In this document: positions 8,305 through 17,381 of the stretch, piece after piece | How the letters are laid out: the number at the start of each line of letters is the position of its first letter | Numbering within the stretch: the first letter of the stretch is position 1 | Assembly: GCF_038561965.1 (NCBI RefSeq) | Contig: NZ_CP139348.1 | Coordinates: 1,240,001 to 1,304,000 of the forward strand | DNA: 64,000 nucleotides | Reading direction: 5' to 3' | Source of the DNA: Stutzerimonas stutzeri | Lineage (GTDB): Bacteria > Pseudomonadota > Gammaproteobacteria > Pseudomonadales > Pseudomonadaceae | The notes under the pieces: generated by a model | Told to the model about the DNA's origin: nothing | The model's database searches: none | Seen by the model: the letters and a program-made list of their open reading frames with translations, nothing else | Position numbers and translations under genes: made by a program

Positions 8305-10167
8305 ATGGCCTTACTTCAGATTGCTGAGCCCGGACATAGCCCACAGCCTCATCAGCGGCGCCTGGCGGTCGGAATAGACCTGGGCACTACCAACTCCCTT
8401 GTGGCTGCGTTGCGCAGCGGTGTTACGGCGCCTTTGGCAGATGCCGACGGGCGGGTGATTCTGCCGTCGGTGGTGCGCTACCACGCTGATCATATTGAGG
8501 TCGGTGCGCAAGCCAAGCTTGCCGCCGCAACCGATCCGTTCAACACCATCAGTTCCGTCAAACGGCTGATGGGCCGCGGCCTGGCTGATGTGAAGCAGCT
8601 TGGTGAGCAGCTGCCGTATCGCTTCCGTCAGGCCGAATCGCAGATGCCTTTCATCGAAACCGTGCAGGGCGCCAAGAGCCCGGTTGAAGTGTCTGCTGAA
8701 ATTCTTCGCACACTTCGTCAGCGCGCCGAAGCGAGTCTGGGCGGTGAGCTGGTTGGGGCTGTGATCACCGTTCCGGCTTATTTTGACGACGCGCAGCGCC
8801 AGGCTACCAAGGATGCCGCACGGCTCGCCGGGCTCAGTGTTCTGCGTCTGCTCAACGAGCCTACTGCAGCCGCCGTTGCGTATGGTCTGGATCGGCAGGC
8901 GGAAGGCGTCGTCGCCATTTACGACTTGGGCGGCGGTACCTTTGATATTTCAATTCTGCGGCTGACCAAAGGTGTCTTCGAGGTGCTGGCTACCGGCGGC
9001 GATACCGCTCTGGGCGGCGATGATTTCGATCATGCCGTGGCTGGCTGGATTCTCGAATGTGCCGGAGTTTCCGGCGATCTTGACCCCGGTGCTCAGCGCG
9101 AGTTGCTGAAGATTGCCTGTGACGCCAAGGAGCGTCTCAGCGACGTCGATGTGGTGTCGGTTGCCTATGCCGGTTGGTCGGGCGAACTGAATCGAGAGAC
9201 CTTCGATGATCTGATCGAGCCGATGATCGCGCGTAGTCTCAAGTCCTGCCGTCGTGCGGTGCGTGATTCCGGCGTGGAGCTGGAGGAGATTACCGCGGTG
9301 GTCATGGTCGGTGGCTCGACCCGCGTGCCGAAAGTGCGCTCTGCCGTCGGGCAGCTATTTTGTCGTGAGCCGCTGACTGACATCGACCCCGATGAGGTTG
9401 TGGCTATCGGCGCAGCGATTCAGGCCGAGACGCTGGCGGGCAACAATCGCGATGGAGACGAGCTGTTACTGCTCGATGTGATTCCGCTCTCGCTTGGTCT
9501 GGAAACCATGGGCGGGCTGATGGAAAAGATCATCCCGCGCAACACGACGATTCCGGTTGCTCGGGCGCAAGACTTCACCACCTATAAAGACGGTCAGTCG
9601 GCCATGATGATTCATGTGCTGCAGGGTGAGCGTGAACTGATTTCCGATTGCCGCTCTCTGGCACGCTTCGAGCTGCGCGGAATCCCGCCGATGGTGGCAG
9701 GGGCGGCGAAGATTCGCGTTACCTTCCAAGTCGATGCGGACGGCTTGCTCAGTGTGTCGGCGCGCGAATTGGCATCCGGTGTCGAGGCCAGTATTCAGGT
9801 CAAACCCTCTTATGGCCTGACGGATGGCGAGATAGCCCGAATGCTTGAGGACTCCTTCCGCAAGGCTGACGAGGATCGCGATGCGCGCGCCTTGCGTGAG
9901 CAGTTGGTGGACGCGCAGCGCCTGCTTGAGGCGGTTGAAGCGGCATTGTTGGTTGACGGCGAGCGCCTGCTATCGGCTGAAGAGCGGCTTGCAATCGACT
10001 CCCAGATGGCTGATCTGCGCGGGCTGCTGGATAGCCACGATGTGGTCGCCATCGAACGACAGGCCAAGCGCTTGAGCCAGATTACCGACGCCTTTGCTGC
10101 GCGCAGGCTGGATTCCACCGTCAAGGCCGCACTGGCCGGGCGGCGGCTAAACGATATTGAGGATTGA
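8305..10167 (+). CDS. hscA: Fe-S protein assembly chaperone HscA
   Basis: A specialised Hsp70 of 620 residues that uses ATP to drive cluster release from IscU. The ATPase domain shows GIDLGTTNSLVA near residue 24, YDLGGGTFDISIL near 210 and VVMVGGSTRVP near 335. The substrate domain follows, with a helical lid to the C-terminus. It lacks the EEVD end of DnaK, as expected for HscA. The start is 41 bases after hscB, and the stop overlaps no neighbour but lies five bases before fdx. Confidence 0.98.
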   Translation: MALLQIAEPGHSPQPHQRRLAVGIDLGTTNSLVAALRSGVTAPLADADGRVILPSVVRYHADHIEVGAQAKLAAATDPFNTISSVKRLMGRGLADVKQLGEQLPYRFRQAESQMPFIETVQGAKSPVEVSAEILRTLRQRAEASLGGELVGAVITVPAYFDDAQRQATKDAARLAGLSVLRLLNEPTAAAVAYGLDRQAEGVVAIYDLGGGTFDISILRLTKGVFEVLATGGDTALGGDDFDHAVAGWILECAGVSGDLDPGAQRELLKIACDAKERLSDVDVVSVAYAGWSGELNRETFDDLIEPMIARSLKSCRRAVRDSGVELEEITAVVMVGGSTRVPKVRSAVGQLFCREPLTDIDPDEVVAIGAAIQAETLAGNNRDGDELLLLDVIPLSLGLETMGGLMEKIIPRNTTIPVARAQDFTTYKDGQSAMMIHVLQGERELISDCRSLARFELRGIPPMVAGAAKIRVTFQVDADGLLSVSARELASGVEASIQVKPSYGLTDGEIARMLEDSFRKADEDRDARALREQLVDAQRLLEAVEAALLVDGERLLSAEERLAIDSQMADLRGLLDSHDVVAIERQAKRLSQITDAFAARRLDSTVKAALAGRRLNDIED

Positions 10168-10172
10168 CCCAG

Positions 10173-10511
10173 ATGCCGCAGATTATTTTCCTGCCCAATG
10201 CCGACCATTGCCCGGAAGGCGCCGTTATCGAGGCGCAGACAGGTGAGACGGTATTGGATGCCGCGCTGCGTAACGGCATCGACATTGAGCATGCTTGTGA
10301 GAAGTCATGTGCCTGCACGACCTGTCACGTGGTGGTGCGTGAAGGTTTTCAGTCGCTTGAGGCCTCCGACGAGCTTGAAGACGACATGCTCGACAAGGCA
10401 TGGGGCTTGGAGCCTAATTCGCGGCTGTCTTGCCAGGCGATAGTGGCTGATGCCGACCTTGTCGTGGAGATACCGAAATACACCATCAACCAGGTTTCCG
10501 AAGGGCATTGA
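10173..10511 (+). CDS. fdx: ISC system [2Fe-2S] ferredoxin
   Basis: A 112-residue adrenodoxin-type ferredoxin that supplies electrons during cluster assembly on IscU. The cluster ligands are Cys42, Cys48, Cys51 and Cys87; an extra Cys46 is also usual in this subfamily (ACEKSCACTTCH). I choose ATG 10173 because family members begin MPQIIFLP. A TTG nine bases earlier overlaps the hscA stop. It is followed after ten bases by iscX. Confidence 0.96.
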   Translation: MPQIIFLPNADHCPEGAVIEAQTGETVLDAALRNGIDIEHACEKSCACTTCHVVVREGFQSLEASDELEDDMLDKAWGLEPNSRLSCQAIVADADLVVEIPKYTINQVSEGH

Positions 10512-10521
10512 GGTAGGCGTC

Positions 10522-10722
10522 ATGCAGCTGAAATGGAGTGATGTGCTGGAGATTGCCATCGAGCTGGCTGAGCGCAAGCCAGACGTTGATCCGCGCTACG
10601 TGAATTTCGTCAATTTGCACCGTTGGGTAGTGGAGCTGCCTGACTTTGCCGACGAGCCCAGTCGCGGCGGAGAAAAAGTGCTCGAAGCCATTCAGGCAGC
10701 CTGGATCGAAGAGGCTGAATAG
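10522..10722 (+). CDS. iscX: Fe-S assembly protein IscX
   Basis: A 66-residue acidic protein that binds IscS and iron and modulates cluster assembly rate. It has the family pattern MQLKWSDVLEIAIEL, DVDPRYVNFVNLHRWV and EAIQAAWIEE with many surface Asp/Glu. The start ATG 10522 has GAGG upstream; the longer frame back to 10450 would run inside fdx. It is the last gene of the isc operon. Confidence 0.95.
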   Translation: MQLKWSDVLEIAIELAERKPDVDPRYVNFVNLHRWVVELPDFADEPSRGGEKVLEAIQAAWIEEAE

Positions 10723-10828
10723 GACTCGGCTCGGGGTCGCGCTGCCGCTCCGGGATGCAACGGCAACCGTTCGGCAGGCTATCGGCTGATCCTGGGGTCG
10801 CGCCCTCTACCCTTATGTTTTTGACCTG

Positions 10829-10851
10829 AACCCGCGTATAATCCGCGGGTT
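10829..10851 (+). promoter_or_regulatory. ndk -10 region inside an 8-bp inverted repeat
   Basis: A perfect TATAAT at 10837-10842 lies in the 7-base loop between AACCCGCG (10829-10836) and CGCGGGTT (10844-10851). No good -35 is visible at 16-18 bases; the TTGACC at 10821 is only ten bases away. The element could be the ndk promoter, and the same hairpin may end the isc transcript, although no T-run follows. Confidence 0.55.
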
Positions 10852-10888
10852 TACTCGTTCGCTTTAACCCATCAGTTTGGAGTCCTAC

Positions 10889-11320
10889 ATGGCCCTGCAA
10901 CGCACCTTCTCCATCATCAAGCCTGACGCTGTCGCCAAGAACGTCATCGGCGAAATCACCACCCGTTTCGAGAAGGCCGGCCTGCGCGTCGTCGCTTCCA
11001 AGATGGTTCAGCTGTCCGAGCGCGAAGCTGCCGGTTTCTACGCCGAGCACAGCGAGCGCGGTTTCTTCAAGGACCTGGTTGCTTTCATGACGTCCGGCCC
11101 GGTCATCGTTCAGGTTCTCGAAGGCGAAGACGCCATCGCCAAGAACCGTGAGCTGATGGGCGCTACCAACCCTAAAGAAGCAGCTGCTGGCACCATTCGC
11201 GCCGATTTTGCCGTTTCGATCGACGAGAACGCCGTGCACGGTTCCGATTCGGAAGCGTCCGCTGCCCGTGAAATCGCTTACTTCTTCGCTGCCACCGAAG
11301 TGTGCGCACGCATTCGCTGA
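10889..11320 (+). CDS. ndk: Nucleoside diphosphate kinase
   Basis: A 143-residue enzyme that moves the terminal phosphate from ATP to other nucleoside diphosphates through a phospho-histidine, balancing NTP pools. It begins ALQRTFSIIKPDAVAKN, and the active-site His lies in NAVHGSDS near residue 117. The start ATG 10889 has TTTGGAG upstream. It has its own probable promoter at about 10837 and is followed closely by rlmN. Confidence 0.98.
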   Translation: MALQRTFSIIKPDAVAKNVIGEITTRFEKAGLRVVASKMVQLSEREAAGFYAEHSERGFFKDLVAFMTSGPVIVQVLEGEDAIAKNRELMGATNPKEAAAGTIRADFAVSIDENAVHGSDSEASAAREIAYFFAATEVCARIR

Positions 11321-11339
11321 TCAAGCGAAGGTGAATCCA

Positions 11340-12488
11340 ATGATTGCCACTACCGGTAAAGTGAATCTGCTCGGGCTTACCCAGTCGCAACTGGAGAGCT
11401 TCTTCGAGTCCGTCGGGGAGAAGCGTTTTCGCGCCGGTCAGGTGATGAAATGGATTCACCACTTTGGCGTCGATAACTTTGACGCCATGAGCAATCTCGG
11501 CAAAGCCTTGCGCGAAAAGCTCAAGGCTTGCGCCGAGATTCGCGGCCCGGAGATCGTCAGTGAAGACATCTCCAGCGACGGCACCCGCAAGTGGGTTGTG
11601 CGTGTCGCTTCGGGCAGTTGTGTGGAAACGGTGTATATCCCGCAGGGCGGGCGCGGGACGCTTTGCGTTTCGTCGCAGGCCGGTTGTGCGCTGGACTGCA
11701 GCTTCTGCTCCACCGGCAAACAAGGTTTCAATAGCAACCTCACCGCCGCTGAAGTTATCGGGCAGGTGTGGATTGCCAATAAATCGTTCGGCTCCATCCC
11801 GGCGAAAGTAGATCGGGCTATCACCAATGTGGTGATGATGGGTATGGGCGAGCCGCTGCTGAATTTCGACAACGTGGTCGCCGCCATGCACATCATGATG
11901 GATGACCTCGGCTACGGTATCTCCAAGCGCAAGGTGACGCTGTCGACCTCCGGCGTCGTGCCGATGATTGATGAGCTGGCCAAGGTGATCGACGTTTCCT
12001 TGGCCTTGTCGCTGCACGCACCCAACGATGCGCTGCGCGATCAGCTGGTACCGATCAACAAGAAGTATCCGCTGGATATGTTGCTGGCGGCGTGCAAACG
12101 CTACATCTCGCAGCTTGGCGAGAAGCGCGTGCTGACCATTGAGTACACGCTGCTCAAGGGCATCAATGACCAGCCCGAGCATGCCGAGCAGGTGATTGCG
12201 CTGCTGACGAACATTCCGTGCAAGATCAATCTGATTCCCTTCAATCCATTCCCTCATTCCGGATATGAGCGGCCGAGCAACAATGCCATCCGCCGTTTTC
12301 AGGACATCCTGCACAAAGGTGGGCACAATGTAACGGTGCGTACCACCCGCGGCGAAGACATCGACGCGGCTTGCGGTCAGCTCGTCGGCCAGGTTCTGGA
12401 CCGGACGCGTCGAAGCGAGAGATACATCGCTGTGCGTGAGCTACAGAGCGAGCCAGGTGCGGCGCAAATTGCTTCGAACCGATCCTGA
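11340..12488 (+). CDS. rlmN: Dual-specificity 23S rRNA/tRNA adenine-C2 methyltransferase RlmN
   Basis: A radical SAM enzyme of 382 residues that methylates A2503 of 23S rRNA and A37 of some tRNAs. The radical SAM cluster motif is Cys116-x3-Cys120-x2-Cys123 (CALDCSFC). The second essential cysteine lies in AACGQLVG, about residue 345. VVMMGMGEPLLNFDNV is the family signature. Start ATG 11340, just after ndk with AAGCGAAGG upstream, gives MIATTGKVNLLGL; the frame extends upstream into ndk but has no family support there. RlmN depends on Fe-S supply from the nearby isc genes. Confidence 0.97.
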   Translation: MIATTGKVNLLGLTQSQLESFFESVGEKRFRAGQVMKWIHHFGVDNFDAMSNLGKALREKLKACAEIRGPEIVSEDISSDGTRKWVVRVASGSCVETVYIPQGGRGTLCVSSQAGCALDCSFCSTGKQGFNSNLTAAEVIGQVWIANKSFGSIPAKVDRAITNVVMMGMGEPLLNFDNVVAAMHIMMDDLGYGISKRKVTLSTSGVVPMIDELAKVIDVSLALSLHAPNDALRDQLVPINKKYPLDMLLAACKRYISQLGEKRVLTIEYTLLKGINDQPEHAEQVIALLTNIPCKINLIPFNPFPHSGYERPSNNAIRRFQDILHKGGHNVTVRTTRGEDIDAACGQLVGQVLDRTRRSERYIAVRELQSEPGAAQIASNRS

Positions 12489-12499
12489 GGGGGATGCCG

Positions 12500-13258
12500 A
12501 TGATTCTGCGCGCTGCGCTGCTGCTTCTACTGACCGGCCTGTTGGCCGGTTGTGTGTCTTCTGGAACCGTCGATCCGCTGAGGACCGACCAGGGGCGTCA
12601 GCAGGCACGTGACGCCTATATCCAGTTGGGCATTGGTTATCTGCAGCAGGGCGAAGCCGCACGCGCCAAGACACCGTTGCGCAAGGCATTGGAAATGGAC
12701 CCGCGCAGCGCCGATGCGCATGCCGCGCTGGCGTTGGTCTTCCAGACCGAGATGGAAAACGACCTGGCCGACAAGCATTACCGCGAGGCGCTGTCCAGTC
12801 GCCGTGACGCCCGCATTCTCAACAACTACGGCAGCTTTCTGTTCGAGCAGAAACGCTACCCTGAGGCGATGGAGCGCTTTCGTCAGGCAGCCGAAGACAA
12901 CATGTACCCCGAGCGGGCGCGAGTATTTCAGAATCTCGGCATGACCGCGCTGCAGCTGGGACAGCGCGAGGAGGCTGAGCTTTACTTCACGCGCTCGCTT
13001 CGCCTAGACGGTCGCCAGCCTCGTGCGCTACTCGAACTTGCCCTCATGGCCTTCGAGGACAAACAGTACGTTCCCGCCAAGCGTTATTACGATAGCTTCA
13101 GTCAGGTGTCCGAGCAGAACGCACGTAGTCTGCTGCTTGGTATTCGCCTGGCCAGCATCCATCAGGACCGTGATACAGCTGCCAGCCTGGGGCTGCAGCT
13201 AAGGCGGTTGTATCCCGGTACGGATGAGTACAAGCAATATCTTTCGGAGCAACGATGA
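12500..13258 (+). CDS. pilF: Type IV pilus biogenesis lipoprotein PilF (PilW family)
   Basis: An outer-membrane lipoprotein of 252 residues needed for secretin (PilQ) targeting and multimer formation in type IV pili. It has a signal peptide with lipobox LLAGC and lipidated Cys18. At least four tetratricopeptide repeats follow (for example AYIQLGIGYLQQGEAARA, ADAHAALALVFQ). I prefer ATG 12500 because AGGGGG then sits six bases upstream; the ATG at 12494 directly abuts that site. The stop overlaps rodZ by four bases (ATGA). Its client here could be the PilQ secretin or the MshL secretin at 59 kb; the sequence cannot decide. Confidence 0.93.
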   Translation: MILRAALLLLLTGLLAGCVSSGTVDPLRTDQGRQQARDAYIQLGIGYLQQGEAARAKTPLRKALEMDPRSADAHAALALVFQTEMENDLADKHYREALSSRRDARILNNYGSFLFEQKRYPEAMERFRQAAEDNMYPERARVFQNLGMTALQLGQREEAELYFTRSLRLDGRQPRALLELALMAFEDKQYVPAKRYYDSFSQVSEQNARSLLLGIRLASIHQDRDTAASLGLQLRRLYPGTDEYKQYLSEQR

Positions 13259-14283
13259 CCGCGCCGCACCAAGAATCCGCTGCACCGATGGGCAACAATC
13301 CCGGCGAAACGCTGCGTAAAGCCCGCGAAGACAAAGGCTGGCCTTTGTCTGCCGTTGCGCAACAGCTGAATCTCACTGAGCGCTCGCTGGCCCGTATCGA
13401 GGCCGGCGACTTCAGCCAGTTGCCGGGGCATACATTTGCCCGTGGTTACGTTCGAGCCTATGCAAAACTGCTCGGCCTGGATCAGAACCGCCTGGTTCAG
13501 GAGTTCGATCAGCACACCGGCACCAACGCTTCCGGCAGTAACGTGAACAGTCTGGGTCGCATCGAAGAGCCCGGCCGTTTATCACGTAGCTTCATGCGCT
13601 TCTTCGGCTTCGCGTTGTTGTTGGTTCTGGCCGCGGTGGCTTGGTACTGGTGGCAAGAGCGCACGGCGCGCGAGGTCACCACACGCCCGGTCTCGGCGCT
13701 GGAGCGGATCGAAGTGCAAGGTGCTGACGGTACCACCGAGATTCATCTGCTGGACCGCGCCGATGAGGCTGCCGATCAGCAAGCCGCGCCGCGGACAGAG
13801 CAGTCCGGCCCATTGGGCGATCCGCAGCCAAGCGAGACCACTGAGTCATCCGATGCAACGCAAGCACCGCCTGCTTCGGTAGATCCGAGCAATACTGCCG
13901 CGCCGGCGGGCGAGGCAGCGCATTCACTGCCCTTGGAACTGCCAGCGTCCGTGGGCGAGAGCCCGGCCGCATCAGCCGCTTCCGCCGAGGCTCCTGCTCC
14001 TGTTGCGGCGAGCACCCCCAGCGCTGTTGCTGCCGCCCCGGGTGAGGTCCAACTGGAGTTGCGCTTTACCGCTGACTGCTGGACGCGGGTGAGCGATGCC
14101 GACGGACGGGTACTATTCAGCGCACTGGCCAAGGCCGGAACCACCAGGACGGTCAGTGGCAAGGCGCCGCTGGACGTGCATTTGGGGTACGCCCGCGGCG
14201 CCCAGCTCAGTTACAACGGTGAAAACGTGAACCTCGCTTCTCACATGCGCGGCGAGACGGCGCGCCTCAAGCTCGGACAGTAA
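13255..14283 (+). CDS. rodZ: Cytoskeletal protein RodZ
   Basis: A 342-residue inner-membrane protein that links MreB filaments to the peptidoglycan synthesis machinery and keeps rod shape. It has a cytoplasmic helix-turn-helix domain (about residues 17-85, ETLRKAREDKGWPLSAVAQQ), then one TM helix at about 117-134. A long low-complexity periplasmic linker rich in Ala, Pro, Ser and Glu spans about 150-260, and a C-terminal beta domain (DUF4115) starts at about QLELRFTADCWTRV. It overlaps pilF by four bases and lies 7 bases before ispG. Confidence 0.95.
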   Translation: MTAPHQESAAPMGNNPGETLRKAREDKGWPLSAVAQQLNLTERSLARIEAGDFSQLPGHTFARGYVRAYAKLLGLDQNRLVQEFDQHTGTNASGSNVNSLGRIEEPGRLSRSFMRFFGFALLLVLAAVAWYWWQERTAREVTTRPVSALERIEVQGADGTTEIHLLDRADEAADQQAAPRTEQSGPLGDPQPSETTESSDATQAPPASVDPSNTAAPAGEAAHSLPLELPASVGESPAASAASAEAPAPVAASTPSAVAAAPGEVQLELRFTADCWTRVSDADGRVLFSALAKAGTTRTVSGKAPLDVHLGYARGAQLSYNGENVNLASHMRGETARLKLGQ

Positions 14284-14290
14284 GTTGACC

Positions 14291-15403
14291 ATGCATTCCG
14301 AATCTCCTATCAAGCGTCGCCAGTCCCGGAAGATCTGGGTGGGCAACGTTCCGGTCGGTGGCGATGCGCCGATCTCCGTACAGAGCATGACCAATACCGA
14401 AACCTGCGACGTCGAAGCGACGGTTGCGCAGATCCAGCGCCTAGCGAATGCCGGCGCGGATATCGTCAGGGTTTCGGTGCCTTCCATGGAGGCCGCCGAA
14501 GCGTTCGGGCGCATCAAACGGCTCGTCCAGTTGCCCCTGGTGGCGGACATTCACTTCGATTATCAGATCGCGTTGCGTGTGGCCGAGCTTGGCGTTGATT
14601 GCCTGCGTATCAACCCAGGCAACATCGGCCGCGAGGACCGGGTTCGCGCAGTCGTCGATGCCGCTAGAGATAAGGGCATCCCGATCCGCATCGGCGTGAA
14701 TGCCGGTTCGCTGGAAAAGGATTTGCAAAAGAAGTACGGCGAGCCGACACCGCAGGCGCTGGTAGAGTCCGCGCTGCGCCATGTGGATCACCTCGATCGA
14801 CTGGACTTTCAGGATTTCAAAGTCAGCGTCAAAGCGTCCGATGTGTTCATGGCGGTGGAGGCCTATCGGCTGCTCGCCGGACAGATCGAACAGCCGCTGC
14901 ATCTCGGCATTACCGAGGCGGGCGGGCTGCGCTCCGGCACGGTAAAATCCGCGGTGGGGCTGGGCATGCTGCTTGCTGACGGAATCGGCGACACCATTCG
15001 TGTGTCGCTGGCGGCTGATCCAGTCGAGGAAATCAAGGTTGGCTTCGACATTCTCAAATCCCTGCGTCTGCGTTCGCGTGGTATCAACTTCATCGCTTGT
15101 CCGAGCTGCTCGCGGCAGAACTTCGATGTGGTCAAGACCATGAACGAGTTGGAAACCCGCGTGGAGGATTTGCTGGTGCCGTTGGACGTTGCCGTGATTG
15201 GTTGCGTGGTCAATGGCCCGGGTGAAGCCAAGGAGGCGCATATCGGCCTTACCGGTGGCAGCCCGAGCAACCTGGTCTACATCGACGGCAAGCCGGCGCA
15301 GAAACTGAACAACGACAACCTCGTCGATGAGCTGGAGCAGCTCATCCGGCGCAAGGCCGCCGAGAAGCTCGCGGCCGACGCGGCGGTCATCGCGCGCAGT
15401 TGA
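14291..15403 (+). CDS. ispG: 4-hydroxy-3-methylbut-2-en-1-yl diphosphate synthase
   Basis: A [4Fe-4S] enzyme of 370 residues in the MEP isoprenoid pathway that converts MEcPP to HMBPP. It starts HSESPIKRRQSRKIWVGNVP. The cluster cysteines are in FIACPSCSRQ and VIGCVVNGPGEA near the C-terminus. I use ATG 14291 rather than TTG 14285. It lies in the common Pseudomonas order rodZ-ispG-hisS and, like RlmN, needs the isc machinery. Confidence 0.97.
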   Translation: MHSESPIKRRQSRKIWVGNVPVGGDAPISVQSMTNTETCDVEATVAQIQRLANAGADIVRVSVPSMEAAEAFGRIKRLVQLPLVADIHFDYQIALRVAELGVDCLRINPGNIGREDRVRAVVDAARDKGIPIRIGVNAGSLEKDLQKKYGEPTPQALVESALRHVDHLDRLDFQDFKVSVKASDVFMAVEAYRLLAGQIEQPLHLGITEAGGLRSGTVKSAVGLGMLLADGIGDTIRVSLAADPVEEIKVGFDILKSLRLRSRGINFIACPSCSRQNFDVVKTMNELETRVEDLLVPLDVAVIGCVVNGPGEAKEAHIGLTGGSPSNLVYIDGKPAQKLNNDNLVDELEQLIRRKAAEKLAADAAVIARS

Positions 15404-15419
15404 TCCTTAAGGAAATCCA

Positions 15420-16709
15420 TTGAGCAAGTCCCTGCAAGCCATTCGTGGCATGAACGACATCCTGCCTGCGCAGACTCCGATCTGGCGCTACCTGGAAAGC
15501 ACTTTCGCGCAATTGCTAGATAGCTACGGCTACAGCGAGATTCGCCTGCCGATTCTTGAGTTCACAGATCTGTTTGCACGTGGTATCGGTGAAGGCACCG
15601 ACGTCGTCGACAAGGAGATGTACACCTTCCTCGATCGTAACGAGGAGTCGCTGACCCTGCGTCCGGAAGGCACGGCTGGTTGCGTGCGCGCTGTGCTCGA
15701 GCATGGGCTGACCGGCGGCGGGCAGGTGCAGAAACTCTGGTACACCGGCCCGATGTTTCGCTACGAAAAGCCGCAGAAGGGCCGCTATCGCCAGTTTCAC
15801 CAGATCGGCGTGGAGGTTTTCAATCAGCCGGGGCCGGATGTCGACACCGAACTGATCGTGCTAACGGCGCGCCTGTGGAAACAGCTCGGCCTCTCCGATG
15901 CCGTGACGCTACAACTCAATAGCTTAGGTTCCAGTGAAGCCCGCGCCCGTTACCGTGATGCGCTGGTCGTCTACCTGCAGCAGCGCTTCGATCAACTCGA
16001 CGAAGACAGCCAGCGGCGTCTGAAGACCAATCCCCTGCGCATTCTCGATAGCAAGAACGCCCAGACTCAGGCACTGCTGGCTGACGCGCCGACGCTGCAC
16101 GACTACCTCGATGACGAGTCGAGAGCGCATTTCGATGGGTTGAAAGCCCGTCTCGATGCGGCGGGTATCGCCTACGAAATCAATCCAAAGCTGGTGCGTG
16201 GCCTGGACTACTACGGCCGTACCGTTTTCGAGTGGGTCACAGACAAGCTCGGTGCTCAGGGCACGGTCTGTGCTGGCGGGCGCTATGACGGTCTGATCAG
16301 CCAGTTCGGTGGCAAGCCGACGCCGGGCGTTGGGTTCGCCATGGGCGTCGAGCGTCTAGTGCTGTTGCTGGAAACACTCGAACTGGTGCCGGATGCACTG
16401 AGCCCGGTGCCACACGCTTATATCTGCGCGTTCGGCGAGGCCGCAGAGCTGGCAGCGCTGGCCTTGGCCGAACGCTTGCGCGATGAGCTTCCGGGCCTGC
16501 GCCTGCTGGTCAACGCTGGGGCCGGCAGCTTTAAGAGCCAGTTCAAGAAGGCCGATAAGAGCGGCGCACGTTTCGCACTGATTCTGGGTGAGGACGAACT
16601 TGCCGGGCGCGTGGTAGGTTGCAAGCCGCTACGCGACGACACCGAACAACAAAGCATTGCCTGGGATGCTCTACCCGAGCGTCTGGCTGCCTGCCTCGAG
16701 CAGGTCTGA
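15420..16709 (+). CDS. hisS: Histidyl-tRNA synthetase
   Basis: A class II synthetase of 429 residues that charges tRNA-His. Motif 2 is visible around FRYEKPQKGRYRQFHQIGVE. The histidine-binding peptides are LVRGLDYYGRTVFEW and CAGGRYDGL, and motif 3 is GFAMGVERLVLLL. The start is TTG at 15420 with AAGGA upstream, giving SKSLQAIRGMNDILP, the normal N-terminus. It is followed by yfgM after 27 bases. Confidence 0.97.
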   Translation: MSKSLQAIRGMNDILPAQTPIWRYLESTFAQLLDSYGYSEIRLPILEFTDLFARGIGEGTDVVDKEMYTFLDRNEESLTLRPEGTAGCVRAVLEHGLTGGGQVQKLWYTGPMFRYEKPQKGRYRQFHQIGVEVFNQPGPDVDTELIVLTARLWKQLGLSDAVTLQLNSLGSSEARARYRDALVVYLQQRFDQLDEDSQRRLKTNPLRILDSKNAQTQALLADAPTLHDYLDDESRAHFDGLKARLDAAGIAYEINPKLVRGLDYYGRTVFEWVTDKLGAQGTVCAGGRYDGLISQFGGKPTPGVGFAMGVERLVLLLETLELVPDALSPVPHAYICAFGEAAELAALALAERLRDELPGLRLLVNAGAGSFKSQFKKADKSGARFALILGEDELAGRVVGCKPLRDDTEQQSIAWDALPERLAACLEQV

Positions 16710-16736
16710 GACTAAGCGAATGAAAGGAGTTACAGC

Positions 16737-17378
16737 GTGACCTCGGGTACCGAAGAAGAAACACTGGCGCAGATCAAAGACTGGTGGCAGCGCAACGGCA
16801 AGCCGCTGCTGCTGGGGGCGGTGCTGGCCCTGGTATTGGTATTTGGCTGGCAGTTCTGGCAGAAACATCAGATCAACCAGGCGCAGAGCGCCTCGCTCGT
16901 TTACCAGCAGTTGCTGGTCGCTGCGTTGGAAACCGGTGAGGCCGACGCCGCCGAGATCTCGCGCCTGGGCAATCTGTTGAAGAAGGACTTTGCCGGTACG
17001 CACTACGCGCAATACGGCAGTCTGTTCATGGCCAAGGTGGCGGTCGAGTCCGGTCGACTGGATGAGGCGGCTAGCGAGCTCCGCGCCGTCGTCGACAAGC
17101 CAGCCGACAAAACGCTGGATGAGCTGGCACGTCAGCGCCTTGCGCGCGTTCTGGCCACGCAGGACAAGGCTGATGAAGCGCTCAAGCTGCTGGATGGCAA
17201 GGTCGATCAGGCGTTCGTCGCCAGCCGTGAAGAGCTTCGGGGCGATCTGCTCGTGCAGCTAGGCCGTAGCGACGACGCCCACGCGGCTTACACCAAGGCC
17301 AAGGAGTCGCTGTCCCAGGATGCCGCCATTGGTGGCCTGCAAATGAAGCTGGATGATTTGGCCCGAGGGGAGGCGTAA
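16737..17378 (+). CDS. YfgM-family Sec translocon-associated TPR protein
   Basis: A 213-residue protein with a short cytoplasmic N-terminus, one TM helix (about residues 20-40, GKPLLLGAVLALVLVFGW) and a periplasmic tetratricopeptide domain. In E. coli, YfgM binds SecYEG and the chaperone PpiD, linking translocation with periplasmic folding. The order hisS-yfgM-bamB-der is conserved in gammaproteobacteria. It starts at GTG 16737 with AAAGGAG upstream and ends three bases before bamB. Confidence 0.93.
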   Translation: MTSGTEEETLAQIKDWWQRNGKPLLLGAVLALVLVFGWQFWQKHQINQAQSASLVYQQLLVAALETGEADAAEISRLGNLLKKDFAGTHYAQYGSLFMAKVAVESGRLDEAASELRAVVDKPADKTLDELARQRLARVLATQDKADEALKLLDGKVDQAFVASREELRGDLLVQLGRSDDAHAAYTKAKESLSQDAAIGGLQMKLDDLARGEA

Positions 17379-17381
17379 ACG

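Noticed and set aside
10821..10826. TTGACC as the -35 of the ndk promoter
   Set aside because: Only ten bases separate it from TATAAT, too short for sigma-70.
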